Of a stretch of 37,064 nt of DNA, positions 8,980 to 17,517 are shown in pieces (position 1 is the first letter of the stretch; the number at the start of each line of letters is the position of its first letter). Below the pieces are notes generated by a model. It did no database searches. It saw only the letters and a program-made list of their open reading frames with translations, and was not told the origin of the DNA. Source of the DNA: Thermoplasmatales archaeon (GTDB taxonomy: Archaea > Thermoplasmatota > E2 > DHVEG-1); NCBI GenBank assembly GCA_020350365.1, contig CP070712.1, forward strand, positions 237,758 to 274,821, in the 5' to 3' direction. The position numbers and the translations under genes are program-made.

Positions 8980-9692
8980 TTTTGTTCCCTCAGTAATATA
9001 TCCTTGTATTTTTTTGAAAAAGTATCGATTTTTTCTCTTTTTGTCTCGTAGACTATTTGTCCATTAGATAGAATTCCACTTCGTGTAGCAACTTCAAAAC
9101 CTTTGCTTATATCATGGGTTATAAAGAAAAAGGTTTTCCCCCTTTTATTTAATTGAATAATAATATCATTTAAAATTTCTTGAGCTCTAATGTCTAATCC
9201 AGCATATGGTTCATCTAAAAAAATAAGATCTGGATTATGTAGTAGAGCTCGTGCTAGTGCAAGTCTTTGTTTCATACCCCTTGAGAAATTACCAATACGG
9301 TCATGAGATCTGTGATATAATCCAATTTCCTTAAGTAAATTTTCAATTCTTTCTTTTTTATTTTTAATAGAATAAAGATTCGCATAAAAATTTAAATTTT
9401 CCAGTGCTGAAAGATCGTTATATAAGTAAGATTGATGAGACATAAATCCGATTAATGCTCTGATTTGCTTTGTTGAGTGTCTTCTAATTATTTCGCCAAA
9501 TAATGATAACTCTCCTGAATCTGCGTATAGAAGAGTCGATAGGATTTTTACTAAAGTAGTTTTACCTGCACCATTTGAGCCATACAAAATATATCTGTCT
9601 CCCTTTGTAATATTGAGATTAATATTTTTGAGTACTTTTAGTCGTCCATAGGATTTTGAAATGTTTTTAGCTGTTAATATGTTGTCATTCAT
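8976..9692 (-). CDS. ccmA: CcmA heme exporter ATPase
   Basis: 238 aa ABC ATPase. It has Walker A GSNGAGKT (38-45), signature FSRGMKQRLALARAL (136-150, a variant of LSxGQ), Walker B LIFLDE (156-161) and H-loop His193 (ITHD). It is the first gene of ccmABCDE and overlaps ccmB by 4 nt. Taken alone it resembles many ABC ATPases; the neighbouring ccmB and ccmC fix the identity. Confidence 0.93.
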   Translation of the reverse strand: MNDNILTAKNISKSYGRLKVLKNINLNITKGDRYILYGSNGAGKTTLVKILSTLLYADSGELSLFGEIIRRHSTKQIRALIGFMSHQSYLYNDLSALENLNFYANLYSIKNKKERIENLLKEIGLYHRSHDRIGNFSRGMKQRLALARALLHNPDLIFLDEPYAGLDIRAQEILNDIIIQLNKRGKTFFFITHDISKGFEVATRSGILSNGQIVYETKREKIDTFSKKYKDILLREQN

Positions 9693-9878
9693 CTAGCCTG
9701 ATAAAGTACACTTATTTTAAAATATTTCCCTATTGTTCTAAAATCTTCAAATTTTTTTTAATAGCTAATAGGCAAATATAAATATAAAAACATTATATTA
9801 CCCAACTCTTATAATTGATTTAAATATAGACAATTATTTGAAGTTATAATGAGGGGCAAGAAGCATTAAGGTGAATCA

Positions 9879-11333
9879 ATGAAAACAAGATTATACAAAT
9901 TAATATTCTTATTTAGTCTATTAATTCTAATTATGACATCACAAGTTTCATTTGGGGAAAGTTTGGATATTTCTCCCAATTCTATTAAAATTGATAAACT
10001 GATAGTAGAAATCGGTCAAAAAGCAGATATTAAAACATTTAAAATTAATCAACTTTTTTATATAAACAACACAGGCAATAATCCGTTTAATGATACTTTT
10101 TATATTTGGGTTCCAGATGATTGCAAAATTATTGCAGATTGTTGTAATGAAACTCCTAATATGGCTTGTAGATATGATGCAAGAGATGAAATGTGGTGTT
10201 TTTATTTTAATGAAACAGAAGATAAGAATATTTATGTTGGTTATCCAATCTCAAATGAGAATAAACTTTCGTACTTCGGACAACAGGAATCATTTACAAT
10301 TACAGCTTTTTCGACCTCTAATTCATCAATTAATAACGATACTGTCAAGTTGAATGTTACGGTTGGTGGATCATATAAAAATAGAGATGAAGAAATTTTT
10401 CAGGGTAGTGGACTTCATATAAAATCTGGATATGAGATTATTGGAATAACTCCATGGATGTCACCCTATGATTCTTTTAACATGACTGGTTTTGATAAAA
10501 TATATGTTTTTAATAATGGTACAGAAAATGAAACAATTGAATTTGGGATAAATGATGTTCCTAAAGGATGGAAAGTTGAAATCAGGAGTAAAAATTTTTC
10601 TAGTATCATTAACAACATTACGCTTTCTCCACAAGAACAAGTAGATTTGAATATTGTAATTACAGCTCCTTCATATCTTGCCAAGATCCTTGTTGAATTC
10701 ACTGCCCAAGCAGTGGACGATGAAAATAATGGTAGATGGACATTTACAAATAAATATTTTTATGAAACAGAATCAGTATTCTATCAGATATTATCTACTT
10801 CGCCTGAAGGTTTAGAAACAAGTAATGACTTAAATTCTTCACACGAGAAGCCCTATTGGTATGAAGAATATGGTAGATTCTGGTATCTTGCATCGGCAAA
10901 TAATATTCAACCAAATAACGAGTCATATGTTACAATAAGTTTGGAAGCAAAAATTCCAACCAACCCAGTTACCATTAATATAAATCCTTATTTCTATGCA
11001 TTATTATTGATTATAATTGCAATTATTGTAGTTATAATATTAAAAAAGATTGATTACTTTAAAGAAAAAGACATAGATCACAAAATGAAAAAACAAACTG
11101 AAAAAATAGAACCAGAACAAAAAGAAATAAAGGATAAAGATCTTTCAGAGAAGAATTTAAAAGTAATAAAAAATCTTGAAAAACAAAAGAAAAAAATATT
11201 ATCAGAAATTAAACGAGTTGAAAAAGAATTTAAGGATGGAATATTAGATAAAAAAGATTACAAACGTTTAAGGGATAAATATAAAAAACAAGCTGTTGAA
11301 ATATTAAAAGAAATTGATCAGCGGCGGGAATAG
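9879..11333 (+). CDS. Exported membrane-anchored protein with CcmI-like cytosolic coiled coil
   Basis: 484 aa. Signal peptide ~1-26; an outward beta-rich part with many Asn glycosylation-type sites; Cys pairs at DDCKIIADCCNE; an NPCBM/CARDB-like repeat around 190-280 (VPKGWKVEIRS); one helix at ~368-388; then a Lys/Glu-rich cytosolic tail. The last 60 residues (ILSEIKRVEKEFKDGILDK, then KDYKRLRDKYKKQAVEIL) resemble the coiled coil of CcmI-type proteins, with the pattern E-x-x-x-G-x-[LI]-x-x-x-[DE]-Y. It is divergent from ccmABCDE across 186 nt and 3 nt upstream of a lipoprotein gene. A role in cytochrome c biogenesis, such as apocytochrome handling in place of CcmH/I, is inference from position and the tail only. 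Confidence 0.65.
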   Translation: MKTRLYKLIFLFSLLILIMTSQVSFGESLDISPNSIKIDKLIVEIGQKADIKTFKINQLFYINNTGNNPFNDTFYIWVPDDCKIIADCCNETPNMACRYDARDEMWCFYFNETEDKNIYVGYPISNENKLSYFGQQESFTITAFSTSNSSINNDTVKLNVTVGGSYKNRDEEIFQGSGLHIKSGYEIIGITPWMSPYDSFNMTGFDKIYVFNNGTENETIEFGINDVPKGWKVEIRSKNFSSIINNITLSPQEQVDLNIVITAPSYLAKILVEFTAQAVDDENNGRWTFTNKYFYETESVFYQILSTSPEGLETSNDLNSSHEKPYWYEEYGRFWYLASANNIQPNNESYVTISLEAKIPTNPVTININPYFYALLLIIIAIIVVIILKKIDYFKEKDIDHKMKKQTEKIEPEQKEIKDKDLSEKNLKVIKNLEKQKKKILSEIKRVEKEFKDGILDKKDYKRLRDKYKKQAVEILKEIDQRRE

Positions 11334-11336
11334 AAC

Positions 11337-11771
11337 ATGAATAAAAATATATTAGTTGTTGGAACTTTAATATTTGTTTTAATGTCAGCTATAGGTTTTA
11401 GTGGATGTATTCAATCGGATAACAATGCCAATAATATTGGAAATAAAGTACAAATCATTAATTGGTATAATGGAACATATGTAGCAGTAGATGATCTTTT
11501 ATCCAATGGTTTTGTTTATGATGAACAAGCAAAATTGTATATAGTAAATGGAACAGCAAAAAACAACGCTGATAGACAGATAAAAAAGGTAATTATACAT
11601 GTTAAATATTACGATATAGATAACAATCTTCTATGGGAGGATAGTCTATTAGAAAATGGTATACCGCCCGGCGAAACTTGGCAATTTTGGAGTTTTTATA
11701 CTAAAGATCAAGAATATTTTGAAATTGTTCATCATGTTGAATTTGATATTTCAGGTCAATTAATGGAATAG
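11337..11771 (+). CDS. Lipoprotein with FxLYD-like domain
   Basis: 144 aa. The N-terminus is a lipoprotein signal with the lipobox GFSGC (Cys near residue 24). The mature part has the FxLYD/DUF-type beta sandwich pattern: YIVNGTAKNNADRQIKKV followed by a Lys-Tyr strand and an aspartate turn, then a PPGETW turn. Such domains occur in many secreted archaeal and Gram-positive proteins and probably mediate binding; nothing specific can be said. It follows the CcmI-like protein by 3 nt and is surely in the same transcript. Confidence 0.75.
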   Translation: MNKNILVVGTLIFVLMSAIGFSGCIQSDNNANNIGNKVQIINWYNGTYVAVDDLLSNGFVYDEQAKLYIVNGTAKNNADRQIKKVIIHVKYYDIDNNLLWEDSLLENGIPPGETWQFWSFYTKDQEYFEIVHHVEFDISGQLME

Positions 11772-11930
11772 AATAAATAGTTTATTTTTGAAATTTAACA
11801 TAAAACAAATTTGTATTAAGTAATGTATCTTGATTCTCAACTCTTTTAACATTTTTTTATTAAATATAGCTCTGATCAACAGTTATAATGATTTTTACAT
11901 TAGACCAAAACATAGGTTATTATTTTTTAG

Positions 11931-11953
11931 TAAAAAAAAAGAAAAGGAAAAGA
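11931..11953 (-). terminator. T-rich terminator of the PGF-CTERM cytochrome gene
   Basis: On the minus strand the sequence just after the stop of the 11964-13367 gene is a pyrimidine run of two T tracts broken by CC. No hairpin is needed, as archaeal RNA polymerase terminates on T tracts. Confidence 0.45.
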
Positions 11954-11963
11954 ATTATATTAT

Positions 11964-13367
11964 TTACTTTTTAATTCTTTTTCTCAATAGAATTAATGCT
12001 ATTCCAATTGCCACTATGAATGCTACAGCTTCAAAACCAGGTGTACCATCATCTTCAGGTATTGGTGTACTGTCAACAGCTGCAATAACTTCAAGAGCTT
12101 TAGTGTTGGCATCCAACATTAATGCTTCTGCATAATCTGGATTGTGTGTTCCATTACTTCCATCCGCAGTTGCCAATCCAAAATTCCATAATGCTTCGTA
12201 ATATGTATCGTTCATACCCGTCTTGGTCCAAATCTTATTGTCATCTGCATAAGCCTTCTTTGTTTTCATAGTTTCAATATTTGGGCTAACAGTAGCATAA
12301 GTATTAGCATAGTTTTCATGTTGTTCTTCGATATCTTCCAGAGCAGTTGTAATGTTATATTCTGGTAGGGCAATAACTCCATCATGACATTCAACGCAAG
12401 CCTCTGGTTGCGGGACCCAAGAATGTCCTTGTTTATATTCACTAGCATTAGTTCCATGTGGTGAATTATAATGGTGACATTCAACACAATTTACATCAAC
12501 CATGTATGTTGTATCCTCTACATCAACACCAACGTTTCCTGCACGCATCTCTACCTGCGGGTGATGAACATCTTCACTTCCAAGCGAAGAGGTAGAATAA
12601 TGACATGCCTCACAAATTTCATCTTCTGATAATCTTAACTGATAATGATTTGTATTAGTTGCTTCAGGATGAGGATCATGACATGCTCCACAAGTAATTG
12701 TCCAAGTAACTTCCTCAGGAATTTCAGTTAAAGGATCACCTTCTGCATCTGCAATAAATCCCTCTGTACTTCTACAACTCATACAATCAACTCTCTGAGC
12801 ATATTCAGGTGCCTCATTTGCATGAGCAGATTCCTCCCATCCAGGAACTATTTCATCACCATACTGACGTGTCCCACCATGACAGCCAGCATCATCAGTT
12901 CCACCACAGCTACCAGCATAATGATCAACAATTTGATTGATATCTGCTTTTTTATCAGAACCACTAATATGTTCGCTTCCAGGACCATGGCAATTCTCAC
13001 AGCCAATTCCTAAAAGATGAGCATTTTCATTAGAATCCCAAGCATAAGCAGGGTCATAACCACCTTTATCTATTTCATTATAACCGATAGTATGACATGG
13101 TAACATAGAATCCCCACAACGAACATATTTATCTGTTAGAACATCATTATATAACCATTCAGAATCATCAAAAAAATAAATTCCGTGAGATGTTTCATCC
13201 CATAATTCATAATTTGTTGGATGGCACCCTTTACAAGAATCAGTTCCCAAATAGGTAGCTTCTGATTGATCTGCTGTTACAGAGTTTATAGATAAAAAAA
13301 TAAAAACAGCAGCAAAAACAACAATCATTATAGATATTTCTAATATTTTATTCTCCTTCACCTTCAT
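11964..13367 (-). CDS. Cell-surface multiheme cytochrome c (c554-like) with PGF-CTERM
   Basis: 467 aa. Signal helix ~10-32, then the c554-type pattern. Canonical CxxCH sites are at 45-49, 123-127, 226-230, 252-256, 294-298 and 324-328. Three positions where relatives carry heme motifs look altered: C84-X6-C91-H92 in RCGDSMLPCHTIGY, C154-X7-C162-H163 in CGGTDDAGCHGG, and CMSCR at 195-199 with Arg for the ligand His. So 6 hemes are secure and up to 9 possible. The C-terminus is PGF (443-445), a hydrophobic helix and RKRIKK, a typical PGF-CTERM signal processed by archaeosortase A and giving lipid anchoring at the cell surface. TATA-like TTTAATATATAG lies ~25-35 nt before the ATG. The substrate or partner is unknown. 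Confidence 0.9.
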   Translation of the reverse strand: MKVKENKILEISIMIVVFAAVFIFLSINSVTADQSEATYLGTDSCKGCHPTNYELWDETSHGIYFFDDSEWLYNDVLTDKYVRCGDSMLPCHTIGYNEIDKGGYDPAYAWDSNENAHLLGIGCENCHGPGSEHISGSDKKADINQIVDHYAGSCGGTDDAGCHGGTRQYGDEIVPGWEESAHANEAPEYAQRVDCMSCRSTEGFIADAEGDPLTEIPEEVTWTITCGACHDPHPEATNTNHYQLRLSEDEICEACHYSTSSLGSEDVHHPQVEMRAGNVGVDVEDTTYMVDVNCVECHHYNSPHGTNASEYKQGHSWVPQPEACVECHDGVIALPEYNITTALEDIEEQHENYANTYATVSPNIETMKTKKAYADDNKIWTKTGMNDTYYEALWNFGLATADGSNGTHNPDYAEALMLDANTKALEVIAAVDSTPIPEDDGTPGFEAVAFIVAIGIALILLRKRIKK

Positions 13368-13429
13368 GAGTATCTATTTGAAATAATTAAACTATATATT
13401 AAACATTTCTATTTTTAACAAATATGTGA

Positions 13430-13723
13430 TTTTATCAAAACATATTTTTTTATAATTCGATACTACGATTTTATAAAATATACAAAGTTTTATCTAGCGT
13501 ATTTAAGAAGGAAACTAAAGAAATCAAAGCGATAGCTAAAGTCTTTAAGCAAGGTGGAATAAAAAATCGTTATATTATTAGGGGATTAGAGATTGAAACT
13601 GATAAACCAAAATCAGATTTTGGAACAAATACTGCAGCTCCTATAGAGATTTATATATCTAGAATTGGAATGCCAAAACGGGTTGAACTCTATATTAGTT
13701 TTCTAGAGTTCAGGATTTTATAA
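13430..13723 (+). pseudogene. Open frame without start codon, possible gene remnant
   Basis: The gap between the surface cytochrome and the flavoprotein genes carries a plus-strand frame open from 13430 to a stop at 13723. The segment from ~13478 reads like real protein (KKETKEIKAIAKVFKQGG, then RYIIRGLEIETDKPKSDFG and PIEIYISRIGMPKRVEL), but no ATG, GTG or TTG opens it. Its end overlaps the 3' end of the flavoprotein gene on the other strand by 34 nt. I do not recognise the family. It may be a decayed or truncated gene; chance is possible. Confidence 0.35.
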
Positions 13724-15129
13724 GGATCAAGAGCAGTTTTTATATCATCCATCAAAAAGACTCTTCCACCATTTATCTTTTTAATATTTCTCCTAAAAAG
13801 AAGTCCAAATTCCCCCGGTCTTCCACCGACTCTTAATATTTCATCTGTTAATTTTTTCTCTAATGCCATAGAGGTAATGTTTTTTATAAGATTTTGTTCA
13901 TTTGAAATTGCATATGTCATAAATAAAACTGTATTTGGATCAGTGATATAGCCGACAATTCCTCCTTTCATCTTTAGCATTTTTAATGCCCTTTGCGATC
14001 CTTTAGTTAAATCGATAAACCTTGGAAGAGGGCAATATCCTTCTGCAACAATCAAACCTGGCCCAAGACTGTGCTCTCTAGACTCGAAGAATCGTTCAGT
14101 CCACTCATGATTTGCGAACTCTTTAGTTTGTTTCTTACCTCCATTATTTTTCATGATTTCTTCGGTTTTTTTCTCTTCAATGTCAATAATTCTACTATTT
14201 CCACTAAAGATAATATTTACCACAGCTCCCACTTCAGGAACATCCTTTCCTAAATCACGCAATATGTCAAAATGTGTACCATCAAGAAAAGCAATATGGT
14301 AGGGATTTATATTAGTCCTTGTTATAGATAGGATTGCTTTACCTGCTTCTTCTAAATCGGGAAAGACATATGTAGAAGGGCGAATCTCTTCCGGGGTTGG
14401 AAAAAGTTTTAGAGTCATCTTTGTAATAATTCCTAATGTTCCCTCAGATCCAACAAAAAGATCAGAAAGGTTGTATCCAGAGGAGTTGTTTACCACATTC
14501 TTAAAGCCTGTATTAATAATATTTCCATCTGGTAAAACGACCTCCAATGACCGGATTTGTTGATCAATTCCACCGTATTTATAAGATCCTATGCCAACGC
14601 CACCAGTATTTACCCAATCACCTACACTTGCTTCCGGTGCATTATTTGGATAGGCACCAATCAAAAGGTCTTCATTTAAGATAATATCATACAGTTTCAT
14701 CCAGTTAACTCCGGGTTCTACTGTCACATAAAGGCTTTCTTTATTAATTTCTAATATTTTCTGCATATCTTTCATATCTAGCAATATGCCGCCAAATTCT
14801 CTGGCTGTTTTACCCATAACTGTAACAGTTATATTGTTTTTAACTGCAAATTTAATAATTCTAGAGACATCCAAAGAATTTTGGGGTTTGACTATAACAA
14901 CTGGAACAGTTTTGAATTCAGTAGAAATTTCTTTTGATAGGGGGGCTATATCATCGTTATACAAAAGATCCTCAAGTTTGCTTTCCCTGATATGATCTTT
15001 ACCAACGATGTTAGCTAATTTTTTATAAATTTCTGACTTGACATGTTTGTTCTTTAAAAGATTTGAATCTTTTTCGACTTCATTTGGTTTGTCTTTTGAC
15101 TTTATCACATGAGAAGTATAGAAAAACAC
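13690..15129 (-). CDS. FAD-linked oxidase, D-lactate dehydrogenase / GlcD family
   Basis: 479 aa. An FAD-binding PCMH domain covers ~60-240 (VIVKPQNSLDVSRIIKFAV, EPGVNW, NTGGVGIGSYKYGG, FVGSEGTLGIIT). The C-terminal half is of the FAD-oxidase C type and ends near KTALDPYKILNSRKL, as in D-lactate dehydrogenases and glycolate oxidase GlcD. Such enzymes oxidise D-2-hydroxyacids and pass electrons to quinone or cytochrome. There are no cysteine clusters, so it is the flavin subunit only. The start is a GTG at 15127-15129; the next in-frame Met is far inside the FAD domain. No signal peptide, so cytosolic. It is divergent from the 25-heme cytochrome, so a link to respiration is plausible but not shown. 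The exact substrate is not predictable. Confidence 0.82.
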   Translation of the reverse strand: MFFYTSHVIKSKDKPNEVEKDSNLLKNKHVKSEIYKKLANIVGKDHIRESKLEDLLYNDDIAPLSKEISTEFKTVPVVIVKPQNSLDVSRIIKFAVKNNITVTVMGKTAREFGGILLDMKDMQKILEINKESLYVTVEPGVNWMKLYDIILNEDLLIGAYPNNAPEASVGDWVNTGGVGIGSYKYGGIDQQIRSLEVVLPDGNIINTGFKNVVNNSSGYNLSDLFVGSEGTLGIITKMTLKLFPTPEEIRPSTYVFPDLEEAGKAILSITRTNINPYHIAFLDGTHFDILRDLGKDVPEVGAVVNIIFSGNSRIIDIEEKKTEEIMKNNGGKKQTKEFANHEWTERFFESREHSLGPGLIVAEGYCPLPRFIDLTKGSQRALKMLKMKGGIVGYITDPNTVLFMTYAISNEQNLIKNITSMALEKKLTDEILRVGGRPGEFGLLFRRNIKKINGGRVFLMDDIKTALDPYKILNSRKLI

Positions 15130-15426
15130 ACTATTAATTTTTCTCTGTTAAATTAATCCATATAAACTTATAAATTATTAACGTTTTTTATTTTTTTCTA
15201 GATTCTATATTGAAATATAATTTTAATAAAAATATTCTTTTTAGACATATAACTAAAAGGAATCTAGTTTTACTATTCCAATATTAGGAAAAATAGGAAA
15301 ATTTTAAATCTTAAATATATATTAATTAAAAAGGATGAAAAGTGTATATTTCATCTAAAACTAATTAAAAAATAAAAAAATTACAATAATGAATACATTA
15401 CAATGATATAAGGCAGGACGTAGAAA
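15130..15426. other. Divergent promoter region between flavoprotein and 25-heme cytochrome genes
   Basis: AT-rich, 297 nt. TATA-like runs occur at ~15312-15325 for the rightward gene. A second region of A-rich sequence precedes the ATG at 15427. I see no ORF, hairpin or repeat. Confidence 0.4.
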
Positions 15427-17472
15427 ATGGATCTTTTCAACTCTGCGATAGTATTAATACCAATTGCGTTAATTTGGACTGTTGTTGTCTATCTTATTTT
15501 CAAAAAAATGATTGGTCAACAAAGAAAAAAAGACAAAGAAATGCTTCTAGGTGGTCTTCTCATATTTGTTGCTCTAGCAGCTATTGTTGTTGTAGGGACT
15601 GCAGTTTTTGAAACTGTTGAAAGCCCTGAGTTTTGTGGAACATTCTGCCATGTTATGGAACCATATTATGAATCCTATATTTCTCCAAGTAATAACATAA
15701 TGATGTCTGCGCATACAAATGAAGATATAACTTGTTCAAATTGCCACAATGAACCAGGTATCATTGGAACAATTCAAGGTCTTACTTCTGCAATTCCTGA
15801 GATGTATATCTATATTACTAATACTTATGATATTAATGATTTACATGGACATGTTTCCCGTGAAGCTTGTTTAAAGTGTCATGATTATGGTGTAAAAAAT
15901 GCTAAAGAACCAAAGCAAATTAACTCAATTGGAGGTTTGGTTGTAAATCCTCATGAGGATGATATTAAATGCTCAGAATGTCATGATTTTCATACAAAAG
16001 GTATTGGTTTAACTGAAAGTGCTTGTTCTGTTTGTCATGGAAGTTCAATTGAAAACTTTGAAGATATGATTGAAAAACATGGAATTAGAGCTGGAGAAAA
16101 CTGTATGGATTGTCATGATAGAGATCATCCTAAAAATGCAAAAATATCATTCGCAGAATTTCCATCACTTATAAACACTGAATTCTGTTCAGATTGTCAT
16201 AATGATGATGTTGAAAGACTTAACAAGCGACCCCATAAAATGAAGGTTTGTACAGATTGTCATAATGAGCACCAAGAACTTAGAATCGATTTTAGTGATT
16301 GTGGTGGTTGTCATAACCCTCCATCTAATCATGATACATCAACTACTAGTTGTTCATTATGTCATGATGGAGTAACATATATTCATTTAAAATCTTCTAC
16401 AGTTTCAGAGGATTTGTTCTCAGATCTTGAATGTTCAAATTGTCATTCTATTGAAAGTTCTGCTTATGAAGCAAGTTTCGATTCTGCTGCTCTTGAAATT
16501 TATGGAGATGAAGGATGTATCAGCTGCCATTCTGATCATGTAACAAAAAATGTTCCACATCAAAAAACAGCACCTTATAATGCTTGCGATAGTTGTCATA
16601 AAAATTATGATTCAGATAGTTCAGTTCATGATCGAACTGACATAAAATATTTAGGATTTTTAGGTATCACAAATCAATTTTGCTCTGATTGTCATGAAGA
16701 TGAGACAGACAGATTTAATGTTGGTATACATTCCGGAAGTGAATGTACAGATTGTCATGGTGAACATGAAATACGAGTAGATTTCAAAAATTGTGATAGT
16801 TGTCATAAAGAAACTCCAGATTGGCATGACACATCAACAAGTGATTGTTCAAATTGCCATATTAAACTTACTAAAATTCATTCTGAATCAGATGGAGATT
16901 CAGGCGGGACAACATCACCAGATGACAATTGTATAAGTTGTCACAACAATGGAATTGGACCATCAATTCCTCAAGAAGTAACAACAACGGTTGGAACCAT
17001 AGTTAATCCACATACTGGAATAAAGGAGTGTAATGTTTGCCATAAAGCTTCAAACCATCAGAGTGGAGATGTATTTGATGGTCTTACTCAAGATGCCTGT
17101 ATAATATGTCATGGTACTGCAATAGATAATTTTGAAGATATGTTATCAGATCATAGTAATAGAGTAGGCGCGGAATGTATGAATTGTCATAACAGAGATC
17201 ATCCGTCTGATGCAAGGATTCCATTTTCCGAATATCCTTCGATAATTAACCTAGATTTCTGTTCGGATTGTCATGCTGAAAAAGTAACGAGACTTCAAAA
17301 CGAAGATCATAACTATTTTACAGACTGTACTATTTGTCATGGTGAACATAATACTATAAAAATAGAATTTGATAAATGTATATTATGTCATGGTGATAAT
17401 CTACCATCTAACCATGATACATCTCTAATTGGTTGTACTTCATGTCATACTGATGTATCAATGATTCATTAG
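15427..17472 (+). CDS. Membrane-anchored 25-heme-motif cytochrome c (NapC/NirT-like anchor)
   Basis: 681 aa. Two helices (residues ~6-27 and ~40-61) precede a NapC/NirT-like start: ESPEFCGTFCHVMEPYYESY with a CX3CH motif at 70-75, then CSNCH at 103 and CLKCH. The rest is almost all heme motifs; I count 24 CxxCH plus the one CX3CH, about one per 27 residues. Two seven-motif modules (~15931-16390 and ~16991-17470) and a four-motif partial copy (~16660-16890) share the order FCSDCH, C[TD]xCHxEH, CxxCH, HDTS, CxxCH, IH. NapC/NrfH proteins oxidise membrane quinols and feed multiheme partners; here the anchor is fused to an extended heme wire. The cytochrome-b-like gene follows after 45 nt. No catalytic heme motif (such as CxxCK) is seen, so it is probably an electron conduit. 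Confidence 0.92.
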   Translation: MDLFNSAIVLIPIALIWTVVVYLIFKKMIGQQRKKDKEMLLGGLLIFVALAAIVVVGTAVFETVESPEFCGTFCHVMEPYYESYISPSNNIMMSAHTNEDITCSNCHNEPGIIGTIQGLTSAIPEMYIYITNTYDINDLHGHVSREACLKCHDYGVKNAKEPKQINSIGGLVVNPHEDDIKCSECHDFHTKGIGLTESACSVCHGSSIENFEDMIEKHGIRAGENCMDCHDRDHPKNAKISFAEFPSLINTEFCSDCHNDDVERLNKRPHKMKVCTDCHNEHQELRIDFSDCGGCHNPPSNHDTSTTSCSLCHDGVTYIHLKSSTVSEDLFSDLECSNCHSIESSAYEASFDSAALEIYGDEGCISCHSDHVTKNVPHQKTAPYNACDSCHKNYDSDSSVHDRTDIKYLGFLGITNQFCSDCHEDETDRFNVGIHSGSECTDCHGEHEIRVDFKNCDSCHKETPDWHDTSTSDCSNCHIKLTKIHSESDGDSGGTTSPDDNCISCHNNGIGPSIPQEVTTTVGTIVNPHTGIKECNVCHKASNHQSGDVFDGLTQDACIICHGTAIDNFEDMLSDHSNRVGAECMNCHNRDHPSDARIPFSEYPSIINLDFCSDCHAEKVTRLQNEDHNYFTDCTICHGEHNTIKIEFDKCILCHGDNLPSNHDTSLIGCTSCHTDVSMIH

Positions 17473-17517
17473 AATTGAGATATATGAAAAAAGTTGGAAA
17501 AGGATTGATTAAGACAA

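Noticed and set aside
11830-12135. Plus-strand ORF of 101 codons
   Set aside because: Mostly antisense to the PGF-CTERM cytochrome; the apparent protein is the reverse of its hydrophobic C-terminus.
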